Part shown: positions 15,838 to 27,031 of the stretch, one piece after another | Layout of the letters: the number at the start of each line of letters is the position of its first letter | How positions within the stretch are numbered: the first letter of the stretch is position 1 | DNA from: Gemmatimonadota bacterium | Lineage (GTDB): Bacteria > Gemmatimonadota > Gemmatimonadetes > Gemmatimonadales > Gemmatimonadaceae | DNA: 64,000 nt | Reading direction: 5' to 3' | NCBI GenBank assembly: GCA_028287305.1 | Contig: JAQBPX010000021.1 | Coordinates: 1-64,000, forward strand | Translations under genes and position numbers: made by a program | The notes under the pieces: generated by a model | Databases searched by the model: none | The model's input: the letters and a program-made list of their open reading frames with translations, nothing else | Told to the model about the DNA's origin: nothing

Positions 15838-17490
15838 ATGCGAGTTCGCCCCTCAAGATCACTGGCCCTCGTCGCGCTCGTCGCGGCCGTCTCGCTGCCC
15901 GCGACTCGCCTCGGCGCGCAGGCAGGGCTCACGCACGTGGACGACGCGCAGCCGCTCGCGCCAGGCGTGCTGCGCTTCCGGCTGCTCAATGCGTGGGCGC
16001 GCTTCGACCAGCGAGTGGGCGCGAACGGCACCACCCAGCCGCTCGGCGCCGCGTTCACCTCCGATTCGCTGGGACCGCGCCAGCTCGGCTTTCTTTCCAG
16101 CCTCGAAGGGACACTCAGCACGGTCACCGGCTCGCCCTTCCGGCTGTCGCTCGGCGGCATTCACACCGACGCGAACGCCCGCGTGGTGACCACGCCACTC
16201 GTGTTCGACTATGGAGTGTCGCGCCGCCTGAGCGTCGGCTTCGTGCTGCCCGTGGTGGAGACGCGCGTCACCGTGAGCGCCCACCCGCTGGGCGGTGGCA
16301 ACGTGGGGCTCAATCCCGCCACCACCGGCTCGGCCTCGGCTTCGGTAAATGCTGCGCTGCTGACACAGTTCTCCACCGCGAGCACGCAACTCGCGCAGGC
16401 GCTCGCATCGTGCGCGAATTCCACCACGCCATCGTGCATCGCGCTCAATGCGCGCCGCAGTGCGGCCCAGGCATTCCTGGCCGACGCAGCCACGTACCAG
16501 TCGGCGCTGGGGGCGATCTACTCCAGCACGTCACCCGCGCTTCTCGTTCCGCGCGCCGGCAGCGCGGCGCAGACGCTGATCAACAACCGCATCGGCTCGT
16601 ACAGCACCAGCTTCCGTGATTACCTGGTGTCGGCCAGCGAGCCGATCACGGCACGGCCGGCGGCCGCCGCGCGAGACGTGGGCCTCGCCGACCTGCAGGC
16701 GGTACTGGGCGCCTCGGCGCTCGACACGCTCCGCTCGTCGGACCGCATCGGCATCGGCGACCTCGAGTTCAGCGCGCGATACCTGCTCGTGGACGGTTTC
16801 GTCGCGCGCCGCGACTCGAATCCCAGCTCGAGCGCGCTCCAGTACCGCGTGATGCTGACCGGAGTCGCGCGGCTCGGCACCGGTGTCCATCCATCGGACA
16901 GCAGCCTCTTCGACCTCGGCGTCGCCACGGGACAGGGCGCGGTCGAGGGGCGCGTCGCAGCGGACGTCCGCTTTGCGGGCAGGCTGGCCGCCACGGTGGC
17001 TGCGCAGTACGCGCATCCAGTGGGCTCGCAATCACTGTCGCGCATTCCGAGCTTCGGCGGTCTTCCCTTCGCAGTGAGCCGGCCGGGAGCAATCGCGGCC
17101 ACACTGGGCGACGTGCTCGCGTTGCAGGTGACCCCGCGCTGGTTCTTCAGTGACTACCTGTCGATCAATGGCGCGTATGGGCTGCAGCGGATCGCGGGCA
17201 CGCGCTACGAACCGGTGGTGACCAACAACCCACTCGCCGACCCTGCGCTCTGTCCGCAGTTCACCATTTGCGGTCCGCTCGCGGCGGCCACCGCCCCGAG
17301 CATGGTGAGCCAGCAGGCGGGCATCGGCCTCAGCTACACGACGCTCGGCCGCCGCTCGCTGTTCACCGGCCTGCCCATGGAGCTGACGTTCCTGCACCTC
17401 GAGACACTCTCGGCCAGCGGCGCGGGCACGCCGCGCGGCACGCGCGACCAGGTGGAGCTGCGGATCTTCTACCGGGTGCGCGGGCGCTGA
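15838..17490 (+). CDS. Exported, probably outer-membrane barrel-like protein of unknown function
   Basis: 550 residues starting with a Sec signal peptide (basic MRVRPSR, hydrophobic core, ATRLGAQA cleavage region near 28). After it, alternating polar and hydrophobic strands end in a C-terminal aromatic-rich segment (LRIFYRVRGR), which suggests an outer-membrane beta barrel. A helical Ala/Ser/Thr-rich insertion lies around residues 160-280. No enzymatic motif is seen. The last 22 bases overlap the end of recN on the other strand. The family is not recognised. Confidence 0.6.
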   Translation: MRVRPSRSLALVALVAAVSLPATRLGAQAGLTHVDDAQPLAPGVLRFRLLNAWARFDQRVGANGTTQPLGAAFTSDSLGPRQLGFLSSLEGTLSTVTGSPFRLSLGGIHTDANARVVTTPLVFDYGVSRRLSVGFVLPVVETRVTVSAHPLGGGNVGLNPATTGSASASVNAALLTQFSTASTQLAQALASCANSTTPSCIALNARRSAAQAFLADAATYQSALGAIYSSTSPALLVPRAGSAAQTLINNRIGSYSTSFRDYLVSASEPITARPAAAARDVGLADLQAVLGASALDTLRSSDRIGIGDLEFSARYLLVDGFVARRDSNPSSSALQYRVMLTGVARLGTGVHPSDSSLFDLGVATGQGAVEGRVAADVRFAGRLAATVAAQYAHPVGSQSLSRIPSFGGLPFAVSRPGAIAATLGDVLALQVTPRWFFSDYLSINGAYGLQRIAGTRYEPVVTNNPLADPALCPQFTICGPLAAATAPSMVSQQAGIGLSYTTLGRRSLFTGLPMELTFLHLETLSASGAGTPRGTRDQVELRIFYRVRGR

Positions 17491-19205
17491 CGTCGCGGCG
17501 CGGTGCCCGCCTCGGCGGGCACCTCCTTGACCGCGGGCTCCGCCGATGAGCGAAGCAACTCCGATGCGTGCGCGCGACTGACCTCGCTCTCCGGGTCCCC
17601 GCCCAGCATGCGGGCGATCTCGTGCACGCGGGCGTCGCCATCGAGGATCGCGACGTCGGCGGTGGTCACGCCACCGCGCGCGCCCTTGCTCACCAGGATG
17701 TGATGGTGCGCGCGCGCCGCGATCTGCGGCAGGTGGGTGATGGCGAACACCTGGTGCGATCCGGCGACGCGTCGCATCGTCTCGCCCACCTGCAGCCCCA
17801 CGCGGCCGCCGATGCCGGCGTCCACCTCGTCGAAGATGAGCGTGGGGACGTGATCCACGCGCGCGAGGATGGTCTTGAGCGCGAGCATCACGCGTGACAG
17901 CTCGCCCCCCGAAGCCACGCGAGCGAGGGGGCGGTCGTCGTGCCCCACGTTCAGCGACACGCGGAACTCGACGTCCTCCGCGCCGCAAGCGCCGATCTCG
18001 GGGAGGTGCGTGAGCCGCACCACCAGGTGGCCGTCGGGCATGCCCAGCTCCGGGAGCACTTCGTCCACCGACTTCGCGAGTCGCTCGGCCGCGGCCGTTC
18101 GCAGTGACGTCAACTCCGCGGCGCGCGCGCCGAGCCGGGTGAGGGCGTCGCGCTCGCGCGCGTCGAGCTGCTGCACGTCGAGCGCAGCGGAATCGACCAG
18201 GTCGAGCTCTACGCGCGCCTGTCGCCCCGCCTCGATCACCTCGGCGAGTGAGGGCCCGTACTTCTTGCCGAGCCGATAGAGCAGGTCGCGGCGGCGGCGA
18301 ACCTCATCGAGCCGCTCGGGGTCGAGCTCCACCGTGCCCTCGTAGTCCTCGAGCTCGCGCGCGAGCGCCTCGACAGCGTAGTACGCGCTGTCGTAGAGCT
18401 CCTGCAGGCGCCCGAGCGTGGGATCCACCCGCTGGATGGTGGAGAGGTGGCGATGAATGGACGCGAGCTGCTGAAGCACCGTGCCGTCATCGCCCTCGAG
18501 CCCGGCGGTGATGGCCGCGGCCAGCGTGCGCAGCTCCTCGGCATTCTCGAGCCGGCGTGCCTCATCCTCGAGGCGCACGTCCTCGCCGTCCACCACATGC
18601 GCCTCGTCCACTTCCTTCGCTACGTGCCGCAGGTAGTCGGCGCGCTTCTCGGCGTCGGCGCGCCGGCGCAGCAGGTCGTTGCGCTCGCGGCGAATGCCCG
18701 CCACCCCGGAATGACCCTCGCTCACCGCGCGCACGAGCTCCGTGGCGCCGGCGAAGGCATCGAGGATGGCGCGCTGCGAGTCGGGATCGAGCAGCGTCTG
18801 CGCCTCGTGCTGCCCGTGCAGGCTCACGAGCAGGCGCCCGACCTCGGCGAGCACGCCGGCGTTCACCGTGCTGCCATTGATCCACGCGCGGCCCCGCCCG
18901 CTCGCCGCCACCTCGCGCTTGAGCACCACCAGCTGCTCGTCCTCCACCTCGATGCCACGCTCGTCGAGCAGCGCCGCGATGTCCGCCTGGCCGCTCACGT
19001 CGAACACGCCCTCCACGCTCGCGCGCTCGGCGCCGGTGCGAATGAGGTCAGCACTGGCGCGCTCGCCGATCAGCAGCGAGAGCGCGCCGACGATGATGGA
19101 CTTGCCCGCCCCCGTCTCGCCGGACAGCACGTTGAAGCCCGGGGCGAAGGGCAGCGTGAGCTGTTCGATGATGGCGAAGTTGCGGATGCGCAGCTCGGTC
19201 AGCAT
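17469..19205 (-). CDS. recN: DNA repair protein RecN
   Basis: RecN (578 residues) is an SMC-like ATPase in double-strand break repair. Walker A GETGAGKS is at 29-36. Two long coiled-coil segments flank the middle, and the C-terminal half has the ABC signature LASGGELSRVMLAL-like segment, Walker B TLIFDEVDAGIGG and the VFAITHLPQIAA switch. The start is ATG 19205, giving MLTELRIRNFAII, the canonical RecN N-terminus; upstream residues in the open frame are not conserved. It is the last gene of the rny-recN operon, 28 bases after nadK. Confidence 0.97.
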   Translation of the reverse strand: MLTELRIRNFAIIEQLTLPFAPGFNVLSGETGAGKSIIVGALSLLIGERASADLIRTGAERASVEGVFDVSGQADIAALLDERGIEVEDEQLVVLKREVAASGRGRAWINGSTVNAGVLAEVGRLLVSLHGQHEAQTLLDPDSQRAILDAFAGATELVRAVSEGHSGVAGIRRERNDLLRRRADAEKRADYLRHVAKEVDEAHVVDGEDVRLEDEARRLENAEELRTLAAAITAGLEGDDGTVLQQLASIHRHLSTIQRVDPTLGRLQELYDSAYYAVEALARELEDYEGTVELDPERLDEVRRRRDLLYRLGKKYGPSLAEVIEAGRQARVELDLVDSAALDVQQLDARERDALTRLGARAAELTSLRTAAAERLAKSVDEVLPELGMPDGHLVVRLTHLPEIGACGAEDVEFRVSLNVGHDDRPLARVASGGELSRVMLALKTILARVDHVPTLIFDEVDAGIGGRVGLQVGETMRRVAGSHQVFAITHLPQIAARAHHHILVSKGARGGVTTADVAILDGDARVHEIARMLGGDPESEVSRAHASELLRSSAEPAVKEVPAEAGTAPRRQRPRTR

Positions 19206-19233
19206 GTGCGGCGATGGCGAACGTGGTACGAAG

Positions 19234-20109
19234 TCAGTGGCCGGCGGGCTGGTTGCGCTCGAGCAACCCGCCCCATCCAAGCTTCTGGCGCAGGGTGGCG
19301 AAGAAGGTGGTGCCGGGAAAGCGCACGATGCGAACACCGTGCGCCGCGCGCCGGATCCGCACGCGCTCTCCAGCCCGGAAGTTGGTGCCCACCTGCCCAT
19401 CGACCGTTACCAGAAGCTCCTCCGGCCCATCATCCGCACGCACCGTGACGGTGCTCGTGGCGGGCAGGATCACCGGGCGAATCGCCAGCGTGTGCGCAGA
19501 CACCGGGGTCACGAGGATCGTCTCGAGGGTCGGGTACACCACCGGCCCTCCCGCAGACAGGCTGTAGGCCGTGGATCCTGTCGGCGTCGAGAGCACGATG
19601 CCATCCGCGCCGTAGGTGCCGATCTCCTCCCCATCCACCGCAACGTGCAGCGCGACCACCCGCGCGAACCCGCCCTTGTGCACCACCACGTCGTTCAGTG
19701 CGAACCAGCGCTCGCGCTCGTGGCCGTGGTCGTCCTCCACGCACGCCTCGAGCATCATGCGCGTCTCCACCTCGTAGTCACCGCGCGCGAAGCGCATCAG
19801 CGAGGTGGACATCTGCTCCGCATTGCAGCAGGTGAGGAAGCCGAGCCGCCCGAGGTTGATGCCGAGGATCGGCACCTGTGCGGAATGGAGGATGCGCGCG
19901 CCGCGCAGGAGCGTGCCGTCGCCGCCGAGGGTCACGAGAGCATCGAGGGACTCAGGATCCTCGAGCAACCCGACGTCCTGCAGCGATGCATGCAGCTCCG
20001 GCTCGGCGAAGAGCTGCAGCCCGAGTCCGGGCGCAAGCTCCCGCAGCGTGCGCAGCACGCCCGACACGGATTCGTAGCCGAGATGGCCCACGACGCCCAG
20101 GCGAATCAT
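19234..20109 (-). CDS. nadK: NAD kinase
   Basis: Makes NADP from NAD and ATP (291 residues). The GGDGT motif (VTLGGDGTLLRGAR), the ILGINLGRLGFL segment and the C-terminal DGIVLSTPTGSTAYSLSAGG are the conserved NadK elements. ATG 20109 gives a start at MIRLGVVGHLG, as in homologues. It sits between dxs (19-base gap) and recN; the nadK-recN pairing is common in bacteria. Confidence 0.96.
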   Translation of the reverse strand: MIRLGVVGHLGYESVSGVLRTLRELAPGLGLQLFAEPELHASLQDVGLLEDPESLDALVTLGGDGTLLRGARILHSAQVPILGINLGRLGFLTCCNAEQMSTSLMRFARGDYEVETRMMLEACVEDDHGHERERWFALNDVVVHKGGFARVVALHVAVDGEEIGTYGADGIVLSTPTGSTAYSLSAGGPVVYPTLETILVTPVSAHTLAIRPVILPATSTVTVRADDGPEELLVTVDGQVGTNFRAGERVRIRRAAHGVRIVRFPGTTFFATLRQKLGWGGLLERNQPAGH

Positions 20110-20128
20110 TGGCGTCGCCGGCGCGCAC

Positions 20129-22027
20129 TCATCCAGCCAGCGCCTCGCTCTCGTGCAGCGCCCGCACGCGCTCGGCGATGCCGGCGGCATCGAGGCCGCA
20201 GGAAGCGAGCTGTCGCGCCCGCGAGGCCGCGTAGATGATGCGGTCCGGCACGCCATGGGCCTGCACGCGAACGCCGGGCTCGTGACGCTCAACGATGCTC
20301 GCGAGGTACGCGCCGAATCCGTTCACCACCGTGCCCTCTTCCACCACGAGCAGCTGCTTGTGCTCCGCGAGGATCGCCGCGAGCGTCACCTCATCGTGCG
20401 GCTTGAGGTAGCGGCAGTTGACCACGGTGACATCGAGCCCTTCCGCCGCGAGCGTTTCCGCCGCGGCGAGCGACTGGCCGACCATGGTGCCGACCGCGAG
20501 GATCGCGACCTCCTTGCCGTGGCGCACCACCTCCCACGTGCCGTAGGGAGTGGGCTCGATATCGGCGATGTTCGGCACGAGGTCGGGCGACGCGTCACGC
20601 GGGTAGCGCAGCGAGAACGGGCCAGCGTCGTGGTTCACGCCGGCACGCAGCAGGCCAAGCATCTCGCGACCGTCCTTCGGGGCCGTGACCGTCATCCCCG
20701 GCACCGCGAGCATGTAGGCGATGTCGTACAGTCCCATGTGCGTCTCGCCGTCCTCGCCCACCAGGCCGGCGCGATCCATCGCGAAGACCACCGGCAGGTG
20801 CTGGAGCGCGACGTCATGAATGACGTTGTCGTACGCGCGCTGCAGGAAGGTCGAGTAGATCGCGACCACGGGATGCAGCCCGCGCGTGGCCATGCCCGCG
20901 GCGAAGGTCACTGCGTGCCCCTCGGCGATGCCGACGTCGAAGAAGCGGTCGGGCACCGCCTTCGCCACCGCCCCGGTGCCCGTGCCACTGGGCATGGCAG
21001 CGGTGACGGTGACCACGTCCTTCCGTTCGAGCGAGAGCTGCGCGAGGCCGGTGCCGAAGACCGACGTGTAATTCGGGTTCGCCGTGGAGGCCTTGAGCTG
21101 CTTGCCGGTGGAGGGATCGTGTCCCGGCGGCAGCGCGTGCCACTTCTCTCCCGCTGCGTGCTCTCCCGCGGGAAAGCCCTTTCCCTTCTGCGTGATCACG
21201 TGCACCAGGCGCGGTCCCTTGAACGCGCGCACGGCAGTGAACGTCTCCACGAGCGCATCGGTGTCGTGCCCGTCGATGGGGCCGAAGTAGCGGAAGCCGA
21301 GCTCCTCGAAGAGCACGCCGGGCGTGAGGAAGGCCTTCACGCTTTCCTCCCACTTCCGCATGAGCGGACCGACCGCCGAGAGCGGACCGGGCATGCTGCC
21401 GGCCAGGTCGCCGAGGGTGGAGCGCAGCCGGTTGTAGAGCGGATTGCGCTGCACGGAATTCAGGTACTTCGACATCGCCCCCACGTTCGGCGCGATCGAC
21501 ATCTCGTTGTCGTTGAGCACCACGATGAAGTCACGATCGGTGTGCCCGGCGTTGTTCAGTCCCTCGTACGCCAGCCCGCAAGTGAGTGCGCCATCGCCGA
21601 GGATCGAGACGACCTTGAAGTCCTCTCCCTTCACGTCGCGGCCCACCGCCATGCCGAAGCCCGCGGAGATCGCGGTGGCGGCGTGACCTGCGCCGAAGGT
21701 GTCGTACTCGCTCTCGGTGCGCTTGAGGAAGCCGGAAATGCCATCCTCCTGGCGCAGCGACTCGAGCCCGGCGTTGCGGCCGGTGAGGAGCTTGTGTGGA
21801 TAGCCCTGGTGACCCACGTCCCACACGAGCTGGTCGCGCGGGGTGTCGAAGGCGTAGTGCAGCGCGATCGTGAGCTCCACGACCCCCAGCCCGGCGCCGA
21901 TGTGGCCTCCGGTGCGCGAGCAGACGTCCACCAGCCGCGCGCGCATCTCCTCGGCGAGGGGGCGCAGCTCCTCGCGCGACAGTGCGCGAAGGTCGGCGGG
22001 CGAGTGGATACGGTCGAGAAGCGGCAT
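20129..22027 (-). CDS. dxs: 1-deoxy-D-xylulose-5-phosphate synthase
   Basis: First enzyme of the MEP isoprenoid pathway, joining pyruvate and glyceraldehyde-3-phosphate with thiamine diphosphate (632 residues). Visible are the [13 protein letters not shown] segment, [18 protein letters not shown] (thiamine-diphosphate GDG...N motif), [14 protein letters not shown], and C-terminal [10 protein letters not shown] and PRDASPD regions. It lies 19 bases after ispA, so isoprenoid precursor supply and chain elongation are encoded together. Confidence 0.97.
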   Translation of the reverse strand: MPLLDRIHSPADLRALSREELRPLAEEMRARLVDVCSRTGGHIGAGLGVVELTIALHYAFDTPRDQLVWDVGHQGYPHKLLTGRNAGLESLRQEDGISGFLKRTESEYDTFGAGHAATAISAGFGMAVGRDVKGEDFKVVSILGDGALTCGLAYEGLNNAGHTDRDFIVVLNDNEMSIAPNVGAMSKYLNSVQRNPLYNRLRSTLGDLAGSMPGPLSAVGPLMRKWEESVKAFLTPGVLFEELGFRYFGPIDGHDTDALVETFTAVRAFKGPRLVHVITQKGKGFPAGEHAAGEKWHALPPGHDPSTGKQLKASTANPNYTSVFGTGLAQLSLERKDVVTVTAAMPSGTGTGAVAKAVPDRFFDVGIAEGHAVTFAAGMATRGLHPVVAIYSTFLQRAYDNVIHDVALQHLPVVFAMDRAGLVGEDGETHMGLYDIAYMLAVPGMTVTAPKDGREMLGLLRAGVNHDAGPFSLRYPRDASPDLVPNIADIEPTPYGTWEVVRHGKEVAILAVGTMVGQSLAAAETLAAEGLDVTVVNCRYLKPHDEVTLAAILAEHKQLLVVEEGTVVNGFGAYLASIVERHEPGVRVQAHGVPDRIIYAASRARQLASCGLDAAGIAERVRALHESEALAG

Positions 22028-22046
22028 TCGATTATGTCTGAGGCGG

Positions 22047-22952
22047 TCAGGAGCGCCGGGCGACCGTGAAACGAGCCAGCTCGTCGAGCGCGGGGGTGAG
22101 CAAGCCGGCGCCTGCCAGCGCCGAACACCCCTCGCGTATCAACGCGTCAGCGCGCGCGATTGCTCCATCCACTCCCAACAACGCGGGATACGTGCTCTTC
22201 TGCAAGGCCAGGTCGCGGCCGGCGGTCTTTCCCAGCTCGTCCGTGGTCGCGGTGACGTCCAGCACGTCGTCCGCAATCTGGAACGCCAGCCCGATCGCCT
22301 GTCCGTATGTGGCGAGCGCACGCTGGCCCTCGAGGCTGACCCCGGCCGCGAGACCCCCTAAAGATACCGATGCGGCGATGAGGGCGCCCGTTTTGGAGCG
22401 GTGAATTCGCTCGAGATCGGGCAGTCCGAGCGGCCTGCCCTCTCCCTGCAGGTCCAGCAGCTGGCCGCCGATCATCCCGCTGGCGCCGGAGGCCTCCATC
22501 AGCAGTGCGACCAGGGCTCCCGCCTCCGTCTCGCCGAGGCCGAGCGCGCGACCCGCGCGCCAGGCGCAGCGGGCGGCGAGCGGCACCATCGCCAGGCCGG
22601 CCGCGGTCGCGGCGGCCACGCCATACACCCGGTGCACGGTGGGGCGGCCGCGACGCATGTCGTCGTCGTCCATGCACGGCAGGTCGTCGTGGACCAGCGA
22701 GTAGGCGTGCACGATCTCGATCGCGGCGGCGAGGTGATGTCCCTCACCGCGGCCACCGGATGCCTGGTAGGACGCGAGGAAGAGGATTCCGCGCAGGCGC
22801 TTGCCCTCACTGAGCAGGCTGTAGCGAATGGCGTCACCGACCACGCCGGGCACGGCCTCGAGCTCCTCGTCGCACACGCGAAACAGCGCCGCGTCGATCG
22901 CGCGCCGCTCGGTTGCGGCATCGAGCGGCGGGATGGACTGCTCAGCGATCAA
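22047..22952 (-). CDS. ispA: Farnesyl/geranylgeranyl diphosphate synthase
   Basis: Trans-prenyl diphosphate synthase (301 residues). The first aspartate-rich motif reads DDLPCMDDDDMRRG and the second is AFQIADDVLDV, with GKRLRGIL, GGQLLDL and HRSKTGAL also present. The insertion and spacing in the first motif are those of bacterial FPP synthases. Exact chain length cannot be told from sequence. The ATG overlaps the end of xseB by 11 bases. Confidence 0.94.
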   Translation of the reverse strand: MIAEQSIPPLDAATERRAIDAALFRVCDEELEAVPGVVGDAIRYSLLSEGKRLRGILFLASYQASGGRGEGHHLAAAIEIVHAYSLVHDDLPCMDDDDMRRGRPTVHRVYGVAAATAAGLAMVPLAARCAWRAGRALGLGETEAGALVALLMEASGASGMIGGQLLDLQGEGRPLGLPDLERIHRSKTGALIAASVSLGGLAAGVSLEGQRALATYGQAIGLAFQIADDVLDVTATTDELGKTAGRDLALQKSTYPALLGVDGAIARADALIREGCSALAGAGLLTPALDELARFTVARRS

Positions 22953-23154
22953 GGTCCACCAGGGAGAACTCGCCGTCGTCGCCTTCCACCAGGCGCTGCA
23001 CCTTCGCCTCCGCGCTGCGCAACTCGGCGTCGGCGGCGCGCAGGATGGTGACGCCCTCCTCGAACAGCTCGAGCGAGCGCGCGAGCGGCAACTCGTCGCC
23101 CTCGAGCTCCTCGACGATGCCCTCGAGGCGAGCCAGTCGTTCCTCGAACTTCAT
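22942..23154 (-). CDS. xseB: Exodeoxyribonuclease VII small subunit
   Basis: 70-residue partner of XseA that forms a helical hairpin. [23 protein letters not shown] and the LARSLELFEEGV segment match the family closely. The ATG overlaps the xseA stop by four bases. It is followed directly by ispA, the same xseB-ispA-dxs order seen in many proteobacteria. Confidence 0.95.
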   Translation of the reverse strand: MKFEERLARLEGIVEELEGDELPLARSLELFEEGVTILRAADAELRSAEAKVQRLVEGDDGEFSLVDLDR

Positions 23155-24338
23155 TCGGCCTCCTGCAGGGTGACGGCGCGGGCGAGCGCATCCACTCGCC
23201 CATCGCGGAGCAGCAGCTCGAAGGGCGCGCCCTCCACGAATCGCGTGGCGCTCCCGAGCGTGCTGCCGTCGGCACCCCGCGCCACGGCGAAGCCGCGTGA
23301 CATCGTCGCCAGTGGACTGAGGGCCTGCAACGTTCCGGCCGCATTGTTGAGGCGCGCGCGGGCGCGCTCGACGCGAAGCTCGCTGCTGCCACGCATGCTC
23401 GCGGCGTGATTCGACAGCTGGATGCGCGCGTCGTGCAGTCGCCCCTGCCCCGCGCCCAGCAGGCGGCCGTTGAGCGAGCGCAGGTGCGCCGACGTCTCTG
23501 CTGCATCGCGCACCGCAGCTTCGGCGGCCGCCGACGGCGTTGGCGCACGCAGGTCGGCGACCAGGTCGCAGATGCTGATGTCGATCTCGTGGCCCACGGC
23601 GGAGATGCTGGGGATGGGCGACGCAGCCAGCGCGCGCGCGACACGCTCCTCGTTGAACGCCCAGAGGTCGTCGCGCCCACCACCACCACGGCCGATGATG
23701 AGGAGGTCAGCCGAATGCCAGCGCGCCGCGCGGTCGAGTGCGGCGCACAGCTCATCCGGTGCAGTCTCGCCCTGCACCGCGGCCGGGATCACGACCACCC
23801 GGACGCCGGGCGCGCGCTTCTTCAGCACGGCGACGATGTCGTGCAGCGCCGCGCCGTCAGGGCTGGTGATGACGGCGATGGTGCGCGGGTGGCGCGGAAG
23901 CGCGCGCTTGCGCTCGGGCGCCAGCAGCCCGTCTGCCTCGAGGCGCGAGCGCGTGAGCTCGAGCGCCTTGCGCCGAAGGCCGTCGCCCTCGGCCTCCATG
24001 CGCTTCACCACGAACTGCATGTCGCCGCGGGCCGCGTACACGGTGAGCTGGCCGAACGCGGTGACCTGCATGCCGTCGTCGGGCGAGGCGGGGATGCGCA
24101 TCTTGTCGCGACTCCACACCACGCACTTGATCTGCGCCTGCGCGTCCCGCAGGCAGAAGTACCAGTGCCCGTTGCGGTGCGCCTTGAAGTCCGTCACCTC
24201 GCCCCGCACCCACACCGGGACGAACGCGCCTTCCAGGATCTCCTTCGCCGCGTAGGTCAGCGTGCCCACCGGCAGCGCGCTCGCGGGCGTGGCGCCTGGA
24301 AAGCTGTCGCCCAGCTCCTCGAACAGGTCCATGCTCAT
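23151..24338 (-). CDS. xseA: Exodeoxyribonuclease VII large subunit
   Basis: Single-strand exonuclease subunit (395 residues). An N-terminal OB-fold ([20 protein letters not shown]) is followed by the catalytic domain with [37 protein letters not shown] (read as two segments) and [28 protein letters not shown]. These are the conserved XseA signatures. Four-base overlaps link it to folD and xseB. Confidence 0.97.
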   Translation of the reverse strand: MSMDLFEELGDSFPGATPASALPVGTLTYAAKEILEGAFVPVWVRGEVTDFKAHRNGHWYFCLRDAQAQIKCVVWSRDKMRIPASPDDGMQVTAFGQLTVYAARGDMQFVVKRMEAEGDGLRRKALELTRSRLEADGLLAPERKRALPRHPRTIAVITSPDGAALHDIVAVLKKRAPGVRVVVIPAAVQGETAPDELCAALDRAARWHSADLLIIGRGGGGRDDLWAFNEERVARALAASPIPSISAVGHEIDISICDLVADLRAPTPSAAAEAAVRDAAETSAHLRSLNGRLLGAGQGRLHDARIQLSNHAASMRGSSELRVERARARLNNAAGTLQALSPLATMSRGFAVARGADGSTLGSATRFVEGAPFELLLRDGRVDALARAVTLQEAE

Positions 24339-25228
24339 GCGCCGGCCGCCTGGCGCTCGAGCGTACGCTCGGCAGCACGCACCGTGTTGCGCAGGAGCAT
24401 CGCGATGGTCATGGGCCCCACCCCGCCGGGAACCGGCGTGATGTGCGAGGCCACCTGCGACACGCCTGCGAAGTCCACGTCGCCCTCCAGGTGATAGCCC
24501 TTCGCGGAGGCGTCGTTCACGCGATTGATCCCCACGTCGATCACCACCGCGCCCGGCTTCACCATGTCGGCGGTGATCATCGAGGGCCGACCGACCGCCG
24601 CGATGAGGATGTCCGCCTGCCGGGTGTGCGATGCGAGGTCGCGCGTGCGGCTGTGGCAGATGGTGACCGTGGCGTCGGCACCCTGCTGGATGAGCAGCGA
24701 GGCCATCGGCTTGCCGACGATGTTGCTCCGCCCCACGATCACGCAGTGCGCGCCGCGCGTGTCGATCCCGGCCACGCGCAGCAGCTCCTGCACGCCGGCC
24801 GGCGTGCAGGGCGCGAAGGCGTCCGGCTCGCCGATGAGCGTCTTGCCCACGTTCACCGGGTGGAAGCCATCCACGTCCTTCTCGGGACGGATGCGTCGCA
24901 CCACCGCGTTCTCGTCCATGTGCTTCGGCAGCGGGCTCTGGACCAGGATCCCGTGCACTGCAGGGTCGGCGTTGAGCCGGTCGATGAGGGCCTCCAGCAC
25001 CTCCTGCGCGCTGTCGGCCGCCAGGCGAATGGTCTCGCCGTTCATCCCTGCCTCGCGGCAGGCCTTTTCCTTGGAGCGGACGTACACCGTGCTCGCCGGG
25101 TCCTCGCCCACCAGCACCACCGTGAGTCCCGGCGTGACGCCGCGCGCGATCACCGCTGCCGCATCCCGCGCGACTTCCTCGCGCACGCGCGCGGCCACCG
25201 CGGTGCCGCTGATCAGCTCAGCGGGCAT
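24335..25228 (-). CDS. folD: Methylenetetrahydrofolate dehydrogenase / methenyltetrahydrofolate cyclohydrolase
   Basis: Bifunctional one-carbon enzyme (297 residues). Conserved parts: [14 protein letters not shown] (active-site Tyr and Lys), [32 protein letters not shown] (NADP site) and [16 protein letters not shown] at the C-terminus. The N-terminus overlaps the end of rny by 11 bases. Confidence 0.97.
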   Translation of the reverse strand: MPAELISGTAVAARVREEVARDAAAVIARGVTPGLTVVLVGEDPASTVYVRSKEKACREAGMNGETIRLAADSAQEVLEALIDRLNADPAVHGILVQSPLPKHMDENAVVRRIRPEKDVDGFHPVNVGKTLIGEPDAFAPCTPAGVQELLRVAGIDTRGAHCVIVGRSNIVGKPMASLLIQQGADATVTICHSRTRDLASHTRQADILIAAVGRPSMITADMVKPGAVVIDVGINRVNDASAKGYHLEGDVDFAGVSQVASHITPVPGGVGPMTIAMLLRNTVRAAERTLERQAAGA

Positions 25229-26858
25229 ACTCCACGGTGCGCGTCTCGCGGATCATCACGACCTTGATCTGGCCGGGATACTGGAGCTCGGCCTCGATGC
25301 GCCGCGCGATCTCCTCGGTGAGCTGCGACATGCGCGCGTCGTCCACCTGGTCGGGGACCACCACGATGCGCACCTCGCGCCCCGCCTGGATGGCGAAGAC
25401 CTTCTCCACGCCGCGGTAGCCGCTCGCAATCTTCTCGAGTCCCTCGAGGCGCTTCACGTAGGTCTCGAAGGCCTCGCGTCGTGCGCCCGGGCGCGAGCCG
25501 CTGATGGCATCGGCGGCCTGGACCAGCACCGAGACCTCGCTCTCGTGCGGCACGTCGTCGTGATGCGCGGCGATGCAGTTCACCACGAGCGGGTTCTCGC
25601 CGTACTTGGTGGCCTGCTCCACGCCGAGCTGCACGTGCGTGCCCTCGTGCTCGTGCGTGAGCACCTTGCCGATGTCGTGGAGCAGTGCGCCGCGCTTCGC
25701 CATCGCCACGTCCAGGCCCAGCTCGGCGGCCATTATGCCGGCGAGCCACGCGACCTCCTTGGAGTGCTGGAGGATGTTCTGCCCGTAACTCGTGCGCCAA
25801 TGCATGCGGCCGATCAGGCGCACGATCTCGGCGTGCAGGCCGTGCACGCCGACCTCATAGGCGGCCTGCTCGCCACGCTCGATGATCTGCGCGTCGACTT
25901 CCTTCTTCGACTTGTTGACGACTTCCTCGATGCGCCCCGGATGGATGCGCCCGTCGGTCACGAGCTTCTCGAGCGCGAGCCGTGCGACCTCGCGCCGGAT
26001 GGGATCGAAGCAGGAGACGACCACGGTGTCGGGCGTGTCGTCGATGATGACGTCCACGCCGGTCGCGAGCTCGAACGCGCGGATGTTGCGCCCCTCGCGG
26101 CCGATGATGCGGCCCTTCATCTCGTCGTTCGGCAGGCTCACCGCGCTCACGGTGGACTCGGCCGTGTGGTCGGCGGCGATGCGCTGGATGGCGAGCGCGA
26201 CGATCTTCTTGGCCTCGCGCTCGGCGTTCCGCTTGGCGCTCTCGCGAATCTCGCGCACGCGGTTGGCGGCGTCGGCCATGGCCTCCTCCTCCATCCGCTT
26301 GATGAGCTCGAGCTTGGCGTCCTGGGCGCTCATGCCGGCCATCTGCTCGAGGCGGCGGCGTTCCTCGCCTACCAGCTTCTCGAGCTCCTCCTCGCGCGCG
26401 ATGACCGTCTTCTCGCGGCGGCCGAACTCGCTGGCGCGACGTCCGAGGTCACGGTCACGCGCCTCCACGGATTCGCTGCGGCGATCGAGTGCCGCTTCGC
26501 GCTCACCCACGCGGCGCTCCTGCGTCTCGATCTCCTCGCGGCGGTCGCGGGTGTCCCTCTCGAAGGTCTCCCGGAGCTTGATCAGCTCCTCCTTTCCGGA
26601 GACGACGGCGCTCTTGCGGAGCGTCTCGGCCTCGCGCTCGGCGTCGGCGACGATGCGCCTGGCGCTGTCAGCGGCCTGCTTCTCGGTATCCTCGGCGGTG
26701 GCCTTCGCCGACAGTTGTTTCTGGCGCTCGGCGGCGGCGCCAGCGGCGGTGCCCGCGGCCGTGCCAGCGCTCGTTCCGGACTTCCTGCCCAAAAAGAAAA
26801 ACGCCGGCGAGGCGATGACGAGCACGCCCAGCGCAGCGAAGATCGCAGTCGCTTCCAT
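25218..26858 (-). CDS. rny: Ribonuclease Y
   Basis: Membrane-anchored endoribonuclease that starts bulk mRNA decay (546 residues). Order: N-terminal membrane helix (about 5-23), a long Glu/Arg-rich coiled coil (about 45-215), a KH domain with IIGREGRNI (about 251-259), and an HD domain with the metal pair HD at about 394-395 in [10 protein letters not shown] and later [14 protein letters not shown] 26858 is chosen because it places the membrane helix at the N-terminus. A promoter 174 bases upstream gives a long structured leader. Confidence 0.97.
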   Translation of the reverse strand: MEATAIFAALGVLVIASPAFFFLGRKSGTSAGTAAGTAAGAAAERQKQLSAKATAEDTEKQAADSARRIVADAEREAETLRKSAVVSGKEELIKLRETFERDTRDRREEIETQERRVGEREAALDRRSESVEARDRDLGRRASEFGRREKTVIAREEELEKLVGEERRRLEQMAGMSAQDAKLELIKRMEEEAMADAANRVREIRESAKRNAEREAKKIVALAIQRIAADHTAESTVSAVSLPNDEMKGRIIGREGRNIRAFELATGVDVIIDDTPDTVVVSCFDPIRREVARLALEKLVTDGRIHPGRIEEVVNKSKKEVDAQIIERGEQAAYEVGVHGLHAEIVRLIGRMHWRTSYGQNILQHSKEVAWLAGIMAAELGLDVAMAKRGALLHDIGKVLTHEHEGTHVQLGVEQATKYGENPLVVNCIAAHHDDVPHESEVSVLVQAADAISGSRPGARREAFETYVKRLEGLEKIASGYRGVEKVFAIQAGREVRIVVVPDQVDDARMSQLTEEIARRIEAELQYPGQIKVVMIRETRTVEYAR

Positions 26859-27031
26859 ATGGAATCTATGCTCCACCGCGGCAGCGCCACGGAGACGAGA
26901 GAGAACCACTCATTGGCCGGCGCTCGAGTTCGACCGGGACCGTACCGGCGTAGGGTACGGAGGGGCCTTGCTCGCGGGCGTGGACGCCCTAACTGCTTTT
27001 CGCGCGCGGACCTACGGTTCAGCTTGGAGAG
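26859..27031 (-). other. Long structured 5' leader of rny
   Basis: About 165 bases are expected between the promoter-derived start (near 27025) and the rny ATG. They hold a GGGCG/CGCCC hairpin and a 7-bp stem CCGTACC/GGTACGG (around 26940-26962), with other GC-rich pairings possible. No reading frame of note is inside. It could carry autoregulation of RNase Y or contain a separate small RNA; no Rfam family is recognised by eye. Confidence 0.4.

Noticed and set aside
17469-17490. Possible frameshift where the exported protein and recN ends overlap
   Set aside because: Both ends are in-frame and end in normal stops; a short tail-to-tail overlap is enough to explain it.
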